DNA from: Microbacterium testaceum
Lineage (GTDB): Bacteria; Actinomycetota; Actinomycetes; Actinomycetales; Microbacteriaceae
Assembly: GCF_029761935.1 (NCBI RefSeq)
Contig: NZ_CP121699.1
Coordinates: 62,001 to 126,000, forward strand
Length of the DNA stretch: 64,000 nucleotides
Direction: 5' to 3'
Part shown: positions 47,511 to 56,337 of the stretch, piece after piece
Layout of the letters: each line of letters opens with the position of its first letter
Numbering within the stretch: the first letter of the stretch is position 1
The notes under the pieces: generated by a model
Told to the model about the DNA's origin: nothing
Database searches by the model: none
What the model saw: only the letters and a program-made list of their open reading frames with translations
Position numbers and translations under genes: made by a program

Positions 47511-48614
47511 GTGGGCGTCGCCGACCTCGCCGACTACCCGTGGGACGCGGTCGCCCCGTACGCGGAACGCGCCCGACGCCACCCCGACGGCATCGTCGAC
47601 CTGTCGATCGGCTCGCCCGTCGACCCGACTCCCGCCGTTGTCGCCGCGGCTCTGGCTGACGCGACAGACGCGCACGCCTACCCGCAGACCGCGGGCACCC
47701 CGGCCCTGCGCGAGGCCATCGCCGAGTGGTACCACCGCCGGCGCGGCGTCCCCGGCCTCTCGGCCGAGAACGTCCTGCCCACGGTCGGCTCGAAAGAGCT
47801 CGTGGCCCTGCTGCCCCTGCTCCTCGGTCTCGGCCCGGGCGACGCCGTCGTCCACCCGCGCGCCGCTTACCCCACCTACGAGGTCGGAGCGCGTCTCGTG
47901 GGTGCCGAGGCCGTGGCATCCGACGATCCCTCCTCGTGGCCCGCGAACGCGCGCCTGATCTGGATCAACTCACCCGGCAACCCCGACGGGCGCGTCCTCT
48001 CGACGGACGAGCTTCGGGATGCCGTGACCCGAGCGCGCGAGATCGGAGCCGTCCTGGCCTCCGACGAGTGCTACGCCGAGTTGGGCTGGGACGCCCCGTG
48101 GGATGCGCAGCCCGTCCCGAGCGTCCTCGACCCGGCTGTCGTCGACGGCGACCTCACCGACGTGCTCTCGGTCTATTCGCTGAGCAAGCAGTCGAACCTC
48201 GCGGGATATCGCGCGGCGTTCCTCGCCGGCGACCCCGCGCTCGTCTCGCGTCTGCTGACCGGGCGCAAGCATCTCGGACTCATGCCTCCCGCGCCCGTGC
48301 AGCGCGCGATGACCGTCGCCCTCGGCGACGACGAGCACGTCGCCGCGCAGCGCGAGCGCTACGCCCGCCGTCGCGCGGTCCTCAAGCCCGCCGTCGAGGC
48401 CGCCGGCTTCACGATCGACCGCAGCGAGGGCGGCCTGTACCTCTGGGCGACCGAGGGGCGCGACGCGTGGGAGAGCGTCGACCGGCTCGCCGATCTCGGC
48501 ATCCTGGTGGGACCGGGGCACTTCTACGGCACCCACTTCCCGAACCACGTGCGCTTCTCGCTCACCGCGACCGACGAGCGCATCGCCGCCGCCGCGGAGC
48601 GTCTGCGCGCCTGA
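47511..48614 (+). CDS. dapC: Succinyldiaminopimelate aminotransferase
   Basis: 367-residue class I/II PLP aminotransferase of the lysine/diaminopimelate pathway. DLSIGSPVDPTP near the N-terminus, INSPGNPDG, and the PLP lysine Lys226 in YSLSKQSNLAGYR. Follows fdxA by 3 nt with a GTG start, an order conserved in actinobacteria. Its product feeds DapE, encoded at 59688 in this window. Confidence 0.92.
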   Translation: MGVADLADYPWDAVAPYAERARRHPDGIVDLSIGSPVDPTPAVVAAALADATDAHAYPQTAGTPALREAIAEWYHRRRGVPGLSAENVLPTVGSKELVALLPLLLGLGPGDAVVHPRAAYPTYEVGARLVGAEAVASDDPSSWPANARLIWINSPGNPDGRVLSTDELRDAVTRAREIGAVLASDECYAELGWDAPWDAQPVPSVLDPAVVDGDLTDVLSVYSLSKQSNLAGYRAAFLAGDPALVSRLLTGRKHLGLMPPAPVQRAMTVALGDDEHVAAQRERYARRRAVLKPAVEAAGFTIDRSEGGLYLWATEGRDAWESVDRLADLGILVGPGHFYGTHFPNHVRFSLTATDERIAAAAERLRA

Positions 48615-48681
48615 CCAGGAGGTTCCCTCCATTCGATGGGGGCAACCTTTAGCGGTGTCATCTGTACGCCGGAGTGCCTAC

Positions 48682-48687
48682 TAGGCT
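48682..48687 (+). promoter_or_regulatory. -10 element (TAGGCT) of the citrate synthase gene
   Basis: TAGGCT about 150 nt upstream of the coding start; implies a long leader of roughly 140 nt. Confidence 0.5.
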
Positions 48688-48735
48688 GTAAAGGCAGGTC
48701 GTCCGGGGTCATCCTCCGTGCGCCCCGCCGACCCG

Positions 48736-48794
48736 GATGCCATTCCCGTGGCATTCAGCGGGCGAGAAGATCGCGGGGTGCCGCAAGCCCCGCG
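48736..48794 (+). promoter_or_regulatory. Structured 5' leader of citrate synthase mRNA
   Basis: Two hairpins: ATGCCA (48737-48742) with TGGCAT (48749-48754), and CGCGGGG (48772-48778) with CCCCGCG (48788-48794). The ribosome site AAGGAGG follows at 48823-48829. Most genes nearby have no leader at all, so the structure may be regulatory. Confidence 0.4.
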
Positions 48795-48833
48795 GTCGAC
48801 CACACGGGCGACCAGAAATCGCAAGGAGGCGCG

Positions 48834-50129
48834 GTGAGCGACGCGGGCACGCAGCAGGACAAGGCCACTCTCACGGTAGGGGGCACCACCGCCGAATTCC
48901 CGGTCCTGCGAGGCACCGACGGCGTTCCGAGCATCGACATCGCGTCGCTGACGAAGCAGACCGGTCACACCACGCTCGACTACGGCTTCGTCAACACGGC
49001 CTCGACGAAGTCCGACATCACCTACATCGACGGCGACCAGGGCATCCTCCGCTATCGCGGGTACCCCATCGAGCAGCTGGCGAAGAACAGCACCTACCTC
49101 GAGGTCGCCTGGCTGCTCATCTACGGCGAGCTGCCCTCGGCATCCGAGCTCGCGTCGTTCGACGAGCGGATCCGCCGTCACACGCTGCTGCACGAAGACC
49201 TCAAGAGCCTCTTCTCGGCGCTGCCGCCCACCGCGCACCCCATGTCGGTGCTCTCGGCGGCGACCGCGGCCCTCTCGACCTACTACGAGGCCGAGTCCGA
49301 CCCGCACAACCCCGAGCACGTCGAGCTCAACACGGTCCGCATGCTCGCGAAGCTCCCCGTGATCGCGGCCTACGCGCACAAGAAGAGCATCGGACAGGCG
49401 TTCCTGTACCCCGACAACTCCCTGGGCTTCGTCGACAACTTCCTCAAGCTCAACTTCGGTGTGCACAGCGAGCCCTTCGAGGCCAACCCGGTCATGACGA
49501 AGGCCCTCGACCTGCTGCTGATGCTGCACGAGGACCACGAGCAGAACGCCTCGACCTCGACCGTGCGCCTGGTCGGTTCGACCGGAGCGAACCAGTTCGC
49601 GTCAATCTCCGCCGGCATCCAGGCGCTGTCCGGCCCCCTGCACGGTGGCGCGAACGAAGCCGTCCTGCAGATGCTCGCGCGCATCCGCGACTCGGGCGAG
49701 AGCGTCGAGCGCTTCGTCGAGCGGGTGAAGAACAAGGAGCAGGGCGTCAAGCTCATGGGCTTCGGTCACCGCGTCTACAAGAACTACGACCCGCGCGCGA
49801 AGCTCGTCAAAGAGTCGGCCGACGAGGTGCTCACCGCACTCGGCGTCAGCGACCCGCTGCTCGACCTCGCCAAGGAGCTCGAGCAGATCGCCCTCGAGGA
49901 TGACTACTTCAAGGAGCGTCGCCTTTACCCGAACGTCGACTTCTACACCGGCGTGATCTACAAGGCGATGGGCTTCCCCACGCGCATGTTCACGGTGCTG
50001 TTCGCGATCGGCCGTCTGCCCGGCTGGCTCGCCCAGTGGCGCGAGGCGATCAGCGACCCCCAGACGAAGATCGGCCGCCCGCAGCAGCTGTACACGGGTG
50101 CCGCCGAGCGCAACTACCCCGGCGTCTGA
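48834..50129 (+). CDS. gltA: Citrate synthase (type II, hexameric class)
   Basis: 431-residue entry enzyme of the TCA cycle: oxaloacetate plus acetyl-CoA to citrate. DITYIDGDQGILRYRGYPIEQL, then active-site His312 in GFGHRVYKNYDPR and Asp369 in PNVDFYTG; an earlier His lies in LHEDHEQN near 232-235. Length and the N-terminal beta domain match the E. coli GltA class. GTG 48834 follows AAGGAGG by 4 nt; an in-frame ATG at 48636 would read through the hairpin leader and is unlikely. Confidence 0.96.
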   Translation: MSDAGTQQDKATLTVGGTTAEFPVLRGTDGVPSIDIASLTKQTGHTTLDYGFVNTASTKSDITYIDGDQGILRYRGYPIEQLAKNSTYLEVAWLLIYGELPSASELASFDERIRRHTLLHEDLKSLFSALPPTAHPMSVLSAATAALSTYYEAESDPHNPEHVELNTVRMLAKLPVIAAYAHKKSIGQAFLYPDNSLGFVDNFLKLNFGVHSEPFEANPVMTKALDLLLMLHEDHEQNASTSTVRLVGSTGANQFASISAGIQALSGPLHGGANEAVLQMLARIRDSGESVERFVERVKNKEQGVKLMGFGHRVYKNYDPRAKLVKESADEVLTALGVSDPLLDLAKELEQIALEDDYFKERRLYPNVDFYTGVIYKAMGFPTRMFTVLFAIGRLPGWLAQWREAISDPQTKIGRPQQLYTGAAERNYPGV

Positions 50130-50136
50130 CCGCCAC

Positions 50137-50178
50137 GCGGAACGCCCCGTCCCTCTCGCGAGGGGCGGGGCGTTCCGC
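50137..50178. terminator. Intrinsic terminator after citrate synthase
   Basis: GCGGAACGCCCCG pairs with CGGGGCGTTCCGC, extended by CCCT/AGGG near a CTCGCG loop; TTTA follows. Confidence 0.8.
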
Positions 50179-50224
50179 TTTACGCCGTGATGTGCGGCGA
50201 ACGATGCACGCGGCGGTGGACGGA

Positions 50225-50299
50225 CCCCGCGATAAACGCCGTCCGTGTCGAGACACGTGGTGTCGCGGCGTGTATCGGCAGGAACGGCGTTTATCGGGC
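50225..50299. repeat. Nested palindromic intergenic repeat, copy B
   Basis: Outer arms CGATAAACGCCGT (50230-50242) and ACGGCGTTTATCG (50284-50296) are perfect; inner arms GAGACACG (50250-50257) and CGTGTATC. All parts sit at exactly the same spacing as in the copy at 27558-27628, although the filler sequence differs. Lies between the citrate synthase terminator and the pxpC end. Confidence 0.8.
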
Positions 50300-50367
50300 C
50301 GGAGAGGGATGCCGCGACTCTCGGCCGCGGTCTCGACGCACAGGAGCGGGGCGGACGTCGGCGCGGC

Positions 50368-51345
50368 TCAGCCCGTGGTGAGACCGCCCACGACCCGGGC
50401 GATGCGGGAACGTCGCTCGGCGCGTGCGCCAAGGGCGGTGTCCATGTCGATCGGAACGAACCGGGTGCGCGTGCCGGGAGCGGCGCGAGCGACAAGGTCC
50501 ATGTCGGCGCTAATGACAGTGGCGACCATCGCGTAGCCGCCGCCCGACACTGCGTCGCGGTGCAGCACGATCGGCTGCGTACCGCCCGGGATCTGGATCG
50601 AGCCGACCGCGTACCCGGCGTCGACGATGTTCGAGGGGTCCTGACCCGCCCCGAAGGGCTGTTCGCGTTCCCTCCACTCGACGCCGGGACCCGAGTAGCG
50701 CAGTCCCATGCGGTCGGCGGTCGGGGTGAGCGTCCAGTCCTCCTCGACGAGGCGACGGCGCCCCTCGCTCGAGAGCAGGTGGTCGTAGAGGCCGAACATG
50801 ATGCGCACCTCCTGCTCGCGAGAGAAGACGGGCCTGTCGGACTCGGCGATGGTGTCGCCGGCGGGTAGCGGGTGGGTGGGCTCGAGGGTCTCCACGACGT
50901 CTCCGGCACGCAGCGCGCGGCCCTCGATTCCGCCGATCCCGCCGATCGCGTAGGTCGAGCGACTCCCCAGGGCGAGAGGAACATCGATCCCGCCGCGCAG
51001 GGCGATGAAGAATCGCGTGCCGCCCTGGATGACGCCGAACGACAGTTCGTCGCCCGCCTCGAGCTGCAGACGCGTCCAGGCGGGGCGCGGCGCACCGTTC
51101 ACGTGGACCTCGATGGGCGCGCCCGTGACGGCGATCTCGATCGGAGCGGTCGCGGCGATGACCGGGCCCATGTACGCGCACTCGAGCACGGCCGCCTCGG
51201 GACCATTGCCGACGAGCGCGTTCGCGAGGCGCGCTGACTCCTGGTCCATCGCCCCGCCCTGCGGGAACCCCAGCGCGTAATGCCCGATGCGACCGAGGTC
51301 TTGAACGGTGGTGGCCAGCCCGGGCTGGCGGATTTCACATGCCAT
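50368..51345 (-). CDS. pxpC: Biotin-dependent carboxyltransferase-like subunit (PxpC/KipA family)
   Basis: 325-residue protein homologous to the C-terminal half of the urea carboxylase carboxyltransferase domain and to 5-oxoprolinase subunit C. GLATTVQDLGRIGHYALGFPQGGAMD and GGIDVPLALGSRSTYAIGGIGG are family signatures. GAGG before ATG 51345; overlaps pxpB by 11 nt. Last gene of the operon. Confidence 0.88.
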   Translation of the reverse strand: MACEIRQPGLATTVQDLGRIGHYALGFPQGGAMDQESARLANALVGNGPEAAVLECAYMGPVIAATAPIEIAVTGAPIEVHVNGAPRPAWTRLQLEAGDELSFGVIQGGTRFFIALRGGIDVPLALGSRSTYAIGGIGGIEGRALRAGDVVETLEPTHPLPAGDTIAESDRPVFSREQEVRIMFGLYDHLLSSEGRRRLVEEDWTLTPTADRMGLRYSGPGVEWREREQPFGAGQDPSNIVDAGYAVGSIQIPGGTQPIVLHRDAVSGGGYAMVATVISADMDLVARAAPGTRTRFVPIDMDTALGARAERRSRIARVVGGLTTG

Positions 51346-52231
51346 CGAGAACCTCGATCATCGTGCGGTTGGCGGCGAGCGGGTCGGCGAGCGTGGCGCC
51401 GAGCGAGAAGGTGACGGGAGCCTGACGGTAGCGGTAGGTGCCAGCCTCGACGTCATCCTGGATGCGGGTGTACTCCGCCTCGTCCACGGGGTGGAAGCGC
51501 ACGATGTCTCCGGCGCGGAAGAGCACGGACGACTCGGCGAAGTCGGGCAGCGTCTGCTCGGGCTGATAGATGGGTGGGGCGACGATGCCGAACATCTGGT
51601 AGCCGCCCGCCCCGCGGACCGAGTAGATCGCCCCGAAGCACCCGCCGTGACCGAGAGTCAGCCGGGGCGTGTCGGTGCGCGGGCTGAGGTACTTCGGCAC
51701 CTCCAGCTGCTGCTCGCGATCGACGAGTTGGTACAGGAACGGAAGCCCCGCCACGAAGCCGACCATCGACACCAGCCACGGTTGGGAGTGATGGCGTCGG
51801 ATGAACTCCGCCTTGTCGCTGAGCCCGTTCACCCGTGCCGCGTAGTCGAGGTCGCCCGACGACGGGTCCTGGTGGTACCCCTCGCGGAAGCGCTGCGCGG
51901 TCTCGGCGGTGAAGGGATCGTCGTACCAGACGGGCACCTCGATGATCCGCGTGCGCAGAACGTCGTCGGCATCCGTCACGCCGGCCTCGATCTCTCGGAC
52001 GACCCTCTCGAGCGTCCCCGCCGAGAGCACATCGGGATCGAAGCGGATGAGCAACGACGCGTTCGCGGGGCAGATGTCGATCACCCCCGGCAGGGCGCGG
52101 TCGGCGACCCCGCGCGCGATGGTCATCGCGCGGAAGTTGGCGGCGAGACCCATCGCCTCGTCGATCTCGGCGAAGAGGAACTCATCCCCTCCCCAGGTCA
52201 GACGGGCGGGGGCGATCGAGACATCGGTCAT
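51335..52231 (-). CDS. pxpB: Carboxyltransferase-like subunit (PxpB/KipI family)
   Basis: 298-residue partner of PxpC, matching the N-terminal half of the urea carboxylase carboxyltransferase domain. ARVNGLSDKAEFIRRH, VGFVAGLPFLYQL and GGYQMFGIVAPP are family blocks. B. subtilis KipI is a kinase inhibitor relative; E. coli PxpB is part of 5-oxoprolinase. It is about 80 residues longer than those because of an N-terminal extension. Coupled to the biotin carboxylase gene (ATGA). Confidence 0.88.
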   Translation of the reverse strand: MTDVSIAPARLTWGGDEFLFAEIDEAMGLAANFRAMTIARGVADRALPGVIDICPANASLLIRFDPDVLSAGTLERVVREIEAGVTDADDVLRTRIIEVPVWYDDPFTAETAQRFREGYHQDPSSGDLDYAARVNGLSDKAEFIRRHHSQPWLVSMVGFVAGLPFLYQLVDREQQLEVPKYLSPRTDTPRLTLGHGGCFGAIYSVRGAGGYQMFGIVAPPIYQPEQTLPDFAESSVLFRAGDIVRFHPVDEAEYTRIQDDVEAGTYRYRQAPVTFSLGATLADPLAANRTMIEVLDGM

Positions 52232-53580
52232 GAGCGGTTCCACGCTTCCGGTTCGGCTTCGATGAACGTCGTGTAGTGCGCCACGTCCCGGAACGCGGGG
52301 GCGTCCACGAGAGCGCGATGGAGGGGGAGGGTCGTCTGGATGCCGTCGATCACGGTGTCCGCGAGAGCGCTCGACATGGCGCGGATCGCCGTGTCGCGAT
52401 CGTCGGCGTGCACGATGAGCTTCGCCACGAGCGAGTCGTAGAACGGTGTCACCACCGAGCCCGTGCGGAAGCCGGCATCCATCCGCACCCCCTCGGGCCA
52501 CGAGAAGCGCTCGATCGTGCCGGGGCTCGGGAAGAACCCGCGCGCGGGGTCCTCGGCGTTGATGCGGCATTCGATCGCGTGGCCGTTCAGTTCGACCAGG
52601 TCCTGCGTCAGCGAGAGCGGCTCGCCATCGGCGATGCGCAGCTGCTCTGCCACCAGATCGAGCCCGGTCAGCGTCTCGGTGACGGGATGCTCCACCTGGA
52701 GACGCGTGTTCATCTCGATGAAGAACGCGTCTCCGGATGCCGGATCGTAGAGGAACTCGACGGTTCCGGCCCCGGAGTATCCGCACGCGCGGGCCAGGTC
52801 GACCGACGATCGGCGGATGCGTTCGCGCGTGGCGTCGGGGAGTCCCGGCGCCGGTGCCTCCTCGAGGACCTTCTGCGATCGACGCTGCATCGAGCAGTCG
52901 CGGTCGCCGAGGTGGATGGCATCCCGACCGTCTCCGAGGATCTGCACCTCGACGTGCCGGGCGTGATTCACGAAGCGCTCGAGGTACACCGCGTCGTCGC
53001 CGAACGAGGCGCGGGCTTCGCTGCGGGCGATGGAGAGCGCCTCGTCGAACTCGTCGGGGGAGCGGACGAGACGGATGCCGCGGCCCCCGCCGCCCGCGCG
53101 CGCCTTGATCAGGAGGGGGAAGCCCACGGCGGCGGCCGCAGCCGGCGCGTCGTCGTCGTCGCCCAGGGCTCCGTCGCTGCCTGGGAGGGTGGGGACGGCG
53201 GCCGCTCGTGCGGCGACGATCGCGCGGGCCTTGTCGCCCATCAGCTCGATGGTCGTGGGATCGGGACCCACCCACACCAGTCCGGCGTCGATCACCCGGC
53301 GGGCGAAGCCAGCGTTCTCGCTGAGAAAGCCGTAGCCGGGGTGGATCGCGTCCGCGCCGTGGGTGCGGGCCGCGGCGAGGATGGCGTCTTGCGAGAGGTA
53401 GGACTGTGCGGCGGGGGCCGGGCCGATCACGGCGACCGCGTCCACGACCTCGGTGATGAGGGCCTCGCGGTCCGCCTCCGACACCACGGCGACGGTCTCG
53501 ATGCCGAGGGTGCGCGCGGTGCGGGCGATGCGCACGGCGATCTCCCCTCGGTTGGCGATGAGCAGACGCTTCATGTTCAC
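52228..53580 (-). CDS. Biotin carboxylase (AccC-like)
   Basis: 450-residue ATP-grasp enzyme that carboxylates biotin on a carrier protein. KRLLIANRGEIAVRIARTARTLG, ARAGGGGRGIRLV and EMNTRLQVEHPVTE are all present, so it looks active. GTG 53580 overlaps the carrier stop (GTGA); ATG 53574 is an alternative. Embedded between the carrier and pxpB, it most likely serves this operon and not fatty-acid synthesis. Confidence 0.9.
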   Translation of the reverse strand: MNMKRLLIANRGEIAVRIARTARTLGIETVAVVSEADREALITEVVDAVAVIGPAPAAQSYLSQDAILAAARTHGADAIHPGYGFLSENAGFARRVIDAGLVWVGPDPTTIELMGDKARAIVAARAAAVPTLPGSDGALGDDDDAPAAAAAVGFPLLIKARAGGGGRGIRLVRSPDEFDEALSIARSEARASFGDDAVYLERFVNHARHVEVQILGDGRDAIHLGDRDCSMQRRSQKVLEEAPAPGLPDATRERIRRSSVDLARACGYSGAGTVEFLYDPASGDAFFIEMNTRLQVEHPVTETLTGLDLVAEQLRIADGEPLSLTQDLVELNGHAIECRINAEDPARGFFPSPGTIERFSWPEGVRMDAGFRTGSVVTPFYDSLVAKLIVHADDRDTAIRAMSSALADTVIDGIQTTLPLHRALVDAPAFRDVAHYTTFIEAEPEAWNRS

Positions 53581-53816
53581 GTCTCGGAGATGGTGACGAT
53601 CACGTCGCCCGGGTTGACCGCGCCGTTGTCGGCGACGAGGAACTCGCCCACGACCCCGGCAACGGGCGCGGGGATCTCGGAGAACTGCTTCATGATCTCG
53701 ATGACGCCGATCGTCTGGCCGGCCTCGACGGTGTCGCCCGTCTCGATGTAGGGGTCCTTGCCCGGACCCGGACGGCGATAGAACACACCGGGAAGCGGCG
53801 AGATGATGTCGGTCAT
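53577..53816 (-). CDS. Biotin carboxyl carrier protein (stand-alone biotinyl domain)
   Basis: 79-residue biotinyl/lipoyl domain. The target lysine is Lys43 in VIEIMKQFSEI; the site reads IMKQ and not the usual AMKM, as in some carriers of the urea carboxylase/Pxp type. Two Pro/Gly-rich turns flank it (PLPGVFYRRPGPGK). Coupled to both neighbours by 4-nt overlaps. Confidence 0.88.
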   Translation of the reverse strand: MTDIISPLPGVFYRRPGPGKDPYIETGDTVEAGQTIGVIEIMKQFSEIPAPVAGVVGEFLVADNGAVNPGDVIVTISET

Positions 53817-54574
53817 GCGTTGTCTCCTTCAGGGGACGTGGTGGAGCGGTCGTGATCGTCGAGGACCTCGCGAACGGCGCGGGCCACGACGACGGCGGAG
53901 GGTGCGTCGGAGTGGACGCACACGGTCTGGAAGCTCAGGGTCAACGGGGTGCCGTCGGCGGCGGCGACGGTCTCGCCTCGAGTGGCGCGAGAGACGCGCT
54001 CGGCGGCCGCGGCCGGATCGGTCTCGTGCGCGGACCGCGTGAGGATGAGTCGAGCGCGGGCGTCGTAGTCCATGTCGACGTACATCTCGGCGACGAAGTC
54101 CACGCCCTCTTCGCGGCACACGCTTTCGTGGGCGGTGCCCGCCAATCCGAGGAACGGAACCTCGAAAGCCTTAGTGGCACGAGCGGCGGCACGCATGAGC
54201 TCGGGATCGTCGGCGAGCATTCCCCACAGGGCGCCGTGGGGCTTGATGTGCGACAGCGGCTGCCCGGCGCGCTCGAGGAAGCCGCAGAGGGCTCCCACCT
54301 GGTAGGTGAAGAGGTCGTCGACCTCGTCGGGGGTCAGCGCCATGCGTCGCCGCCCGAAGCCGACGAGGTCGGGAAGGCCGGGGTGCGCGCCGACGCGTAC
54401 CCCGTGCTCCGCGGCGAGTGAGACCGTCGTCCGCATGACCTGGGGGTCGCCGGCGTGGAATCCGCACGCGACGTTGATGAGGTCGACGAGAGGCATGAGG
54501 TCCGCGTCGTACCCGAAGCGGTGCAGACCGATGCCCTCGCCCATATCGGCGTTGATCGTGAAGTGCTGGGACAT
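53813..54574 (-). CDS. pxpA: LamB/YcsF family protein, 5-oxoprolinase subunit A
   Basis: 253-residue hydrolase subunit. INADMGEG, NVACGFHAGDP, RVGAHPGLPDL and HIKPHGALW are the conserved metal-site blocks of PxpA (LamB/YcsF). In E. coli PxpA with B and C opens 5-oxoproline in an ATP-dependent way. First gene of the operon. TACTCT ends 6 nt before ATG 54574, so I prefer that start; GTG 54580 is the alternative. Confidence 0.9.
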   Translation of the reverse strand: MSQHFTINADMGEGIGLHRFGYDADLMPLVDLINVACGFHAGDPQVMRTTVSLAAEHGVRVGAHPGLPDLVGFGRRRMALTPDEVDDLFTYQVGALCGFLERAGQPLSHIKPHGALWGMLADDPELMRAAARATKAFEVPFLGLAGTAHESVCREEGVDFVAEMYVDMDYDARARLILTRSAHETDPAAAAERVSRATRGETVAAADGTPLTLSFQTVCVHSDAPSAVVVARAVREVLDDHDRSTTSPEGDNA

Positions 54575-54580
54575 TCCCAC

Positions 54581-54586
54581 AGAGTA
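54581..54586 (-). promoter_or_regulatory. -10 element (TACTCT) of the pxp operon
   Basis: Minus-strand TACTCT, 6 nt before ATG 54574. Confidence 0.5.
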
Positions 54587-54616
54587 CGTTTACGGGATGC
54601 CGGGTCCTCTCGGCCG

Positions 54617-54622
54617 TATGCT
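54617..54622 (+). promoter_or_regulatory. -10 element (TATGCT) of the PucR-family gene, with nearby repeats
   Basis: TATGCT puts the start near 54629. Just downstream, TGTTCGA (54633-54639) and TTGTTCAA (54640-54647) form a tandem TGTTC repeat and a TCGA-ctgt-TCGA palindrome (54628-54639), possible autoregulatory sites. Confidence 0.4.
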
Positions 54623-54691
54623 CAACATCGACTGTTCGATTGTTCAAGGTGCACAACGTGTTCCGGTCGACGGCGGGGGAGGACGGCGCGA

Positions 54692-56137
54692 ATGCGACTC
54701 GCGGACCTCATCGGCGACGAGATTCTCGGACTCCGTCTTGTCGGCGACCCGCCGTCGGATCGTCTCGAGCGCAACGTCACGGGCTGCTCGCAGTCCGAGC
54801 TGATGGACCCCTCGCCGTACCTGGCCCGGGGTGAGCTCGTTCTCACTCTCGGAATGGGGATGAACGTCCGTGACGTGCGCACCTGGGACGCGTACGTCGA
54901 GCGGATCGTGAGCGCGGGAGCGACCGCCCTGGGGTTCGGACTCGGCCCGGTGCACGCCTCGATCCCGGAGGGACTCGCCCTCGCGTGTTCGCACTACAAC
55001 CTGCCCCTGATCGAGCTCGCCCCCGACTTTCCGCTGATCAAGCTGTCTCGCCACGTCTGGCAGGAGCTCGCCGCCGAGCGCTACGAGATCGCCCGCCGTG
55101 GGTGGGAGCTCGCCGACGACTGCATCCACGAGGCGACCGAAGGGGCGCCCCTCAATCAACTCCTGCGCCGGCTCAGCGACACGGTCGGCGGACGCGTTCA
55201 GCTGCTCGATCCCGCGGGGTTCGAGATCGGTGCCGCGGGCGAGTCGCGAAACGAGCCCGGCCGCACCACGCGGGCGAGACTCCGCCTGCCCGGCGGTGAG
55301 CACCAGCATTTCCAGCTGGCTGTCGAAGCGCGCGACGAGACGATGCTGCTCCAGCCGCTTCTGGGACCGGCGCTCGCCGTCGTGGCGATGCAGTTGTCGA
55401 ACACCCTGACGGCCCGCTCACCGATGCACTCGCAGTCGGCCGGGGTGTTCTTCCAGACGTTGCTCGACGCGCGCACCGACCTCGAGCATCAGCGCGCGGC
55501 GGCCGTCTCCGCCGGGTTCGTCCCCGAGGCGCCGTGGGACGCGGTGACGGTGCGGCGGCCCGAGGAGGTCTCGCTGGCGACGCTGCGCCTGCTGACCTGG
55601 AGGCTGCGGGTGCTCCTGGAGCGGGAGTACGCCCGCGTCCGGTTCTACGACGAAGCCGATCGGGCGACGCTGCTCGCGCAGGGTGCGCGCAACGACCGCC
55701 CTCTCGGGGACGTCCTCGCCGAGGTCTCCGACGTCGAGACGGGGCTCGACGTGCGTTTCAACCGGGACCTCGCATTCGATGAGATCGCGATCGCCCTGCA
55801 GGTCTCGCGGCGCGCACCGATGCAGTCGGGAGTCGCGCCGGCACCGGTCGCCGATCTGCTCTCGTTGGTCGAGGGCTTGCCGCGAACGGGCGTGGCGACA
55901 CTGGCGCGTCGCGCCCTCGAACCCCTCGCCGACGCCGAGCCGGTGCTGCTCGAGACGCTCGAGGTGTATCTCGAGACGAGCGGCTCGACGAGGGCGGTAT
56001 GCGAGCGGTTGTTCATTCACCGGAACACCCTGGCGTACCGCATGCGGCGCATCGAGACGCTGCTGGGCGTAGACCTCGAAGACGGGCAGGCTCGCGCCGT
56101 CCTCCTCCTGGCGTTCCGGCTGCGCCACGCGGGGTGA
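54692..56137 (+). CDS. PucR-family transcriptional regulator
   Basis: 481-residue regulator. Residues about 1-125 form the PucR N-terminal domain (LTLGMGMNVRDVRTWDAYVERIVSAGATALGFGLG region); the C-terminus (TLEVYLETSGSTRAVCERLF, HRNTLAYRMRRIETLLG) is the PucR/CdaR helix-turn-helix. Family members control purine, allantoin, sugar-acid or amine catabolism. Divergent from the pxp operon and upstream of a transporter, so likely the local activator. GGGGGAGGA ribosome site before ATG 54692. Confidence 0.9.
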   Translation: MRLADLIGDEILGLRLVGDPPSDRLERNVTGCSQSELMDPSPYLARGELVLTLGMGMNVRDVRTWDAYVERIVSAGATALGFGLGPVHASIPEGLALACSHYNLPLIELAPDFPLIKLSRHVWQELAAERYEIARRGWELADDCIHEATEGAPLNQLLRRLSDTVGGRVQLLDPAGFEIGAAGESRNEPGRTTRARLRLPGGEHQHFQLAVEARDETMLLQPLLGPALAVVAMQLSNTLTARSPMHSQSAGVFFQTLLDARTDLEHQRAAAVSAGFVPEAPWDAVTVRRPEEVSLATLRLLTWRLRVLLEREYARVRFYDEADRATLLAQGARNDRPLGDVLAEVSDVETGLDVRFNRDLAFDEIAIALQVSRRAPMQSGVAPAPVADLLSLVEGLPRTGVATLARRALEPLADAEPVLLETLEVYLETSGSTRAVCERLFIHRNTLAYRMRRIETLLGVDLEDGQARAVLLLAFRLRHAG

Positions 56138-56230
56138 CGACGATCCGGTGCGGGCGGCGTTGAGCGTTCTGCACAAGACGAGGCGAGAACTGTGGCGAAT
56201 AGCCCATGCGGCCGCCGCGACCCGCGTCCA

Positions 56231-56236
56231 TAGACT
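56231..56236 (+). promoter_or_regulatory. -10 element (TAGACT) of the NCS1 transporter gene
   Basis: TAGACT about 100 nt before the start codon; the 200-bp gap after the PucR gene holds no other feature I can support. Confidence 0.45.
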
Positions 56237-56337
56237 CCTCCACAACTCGCCAGCGCCCCTCGGTCGTCCTCCGCTGTACGACCGGCCTCGCTGACCTTCC
56301 GAGCGAGCTCACCCGACCCTCTCCCTTGGAGGTCTCT

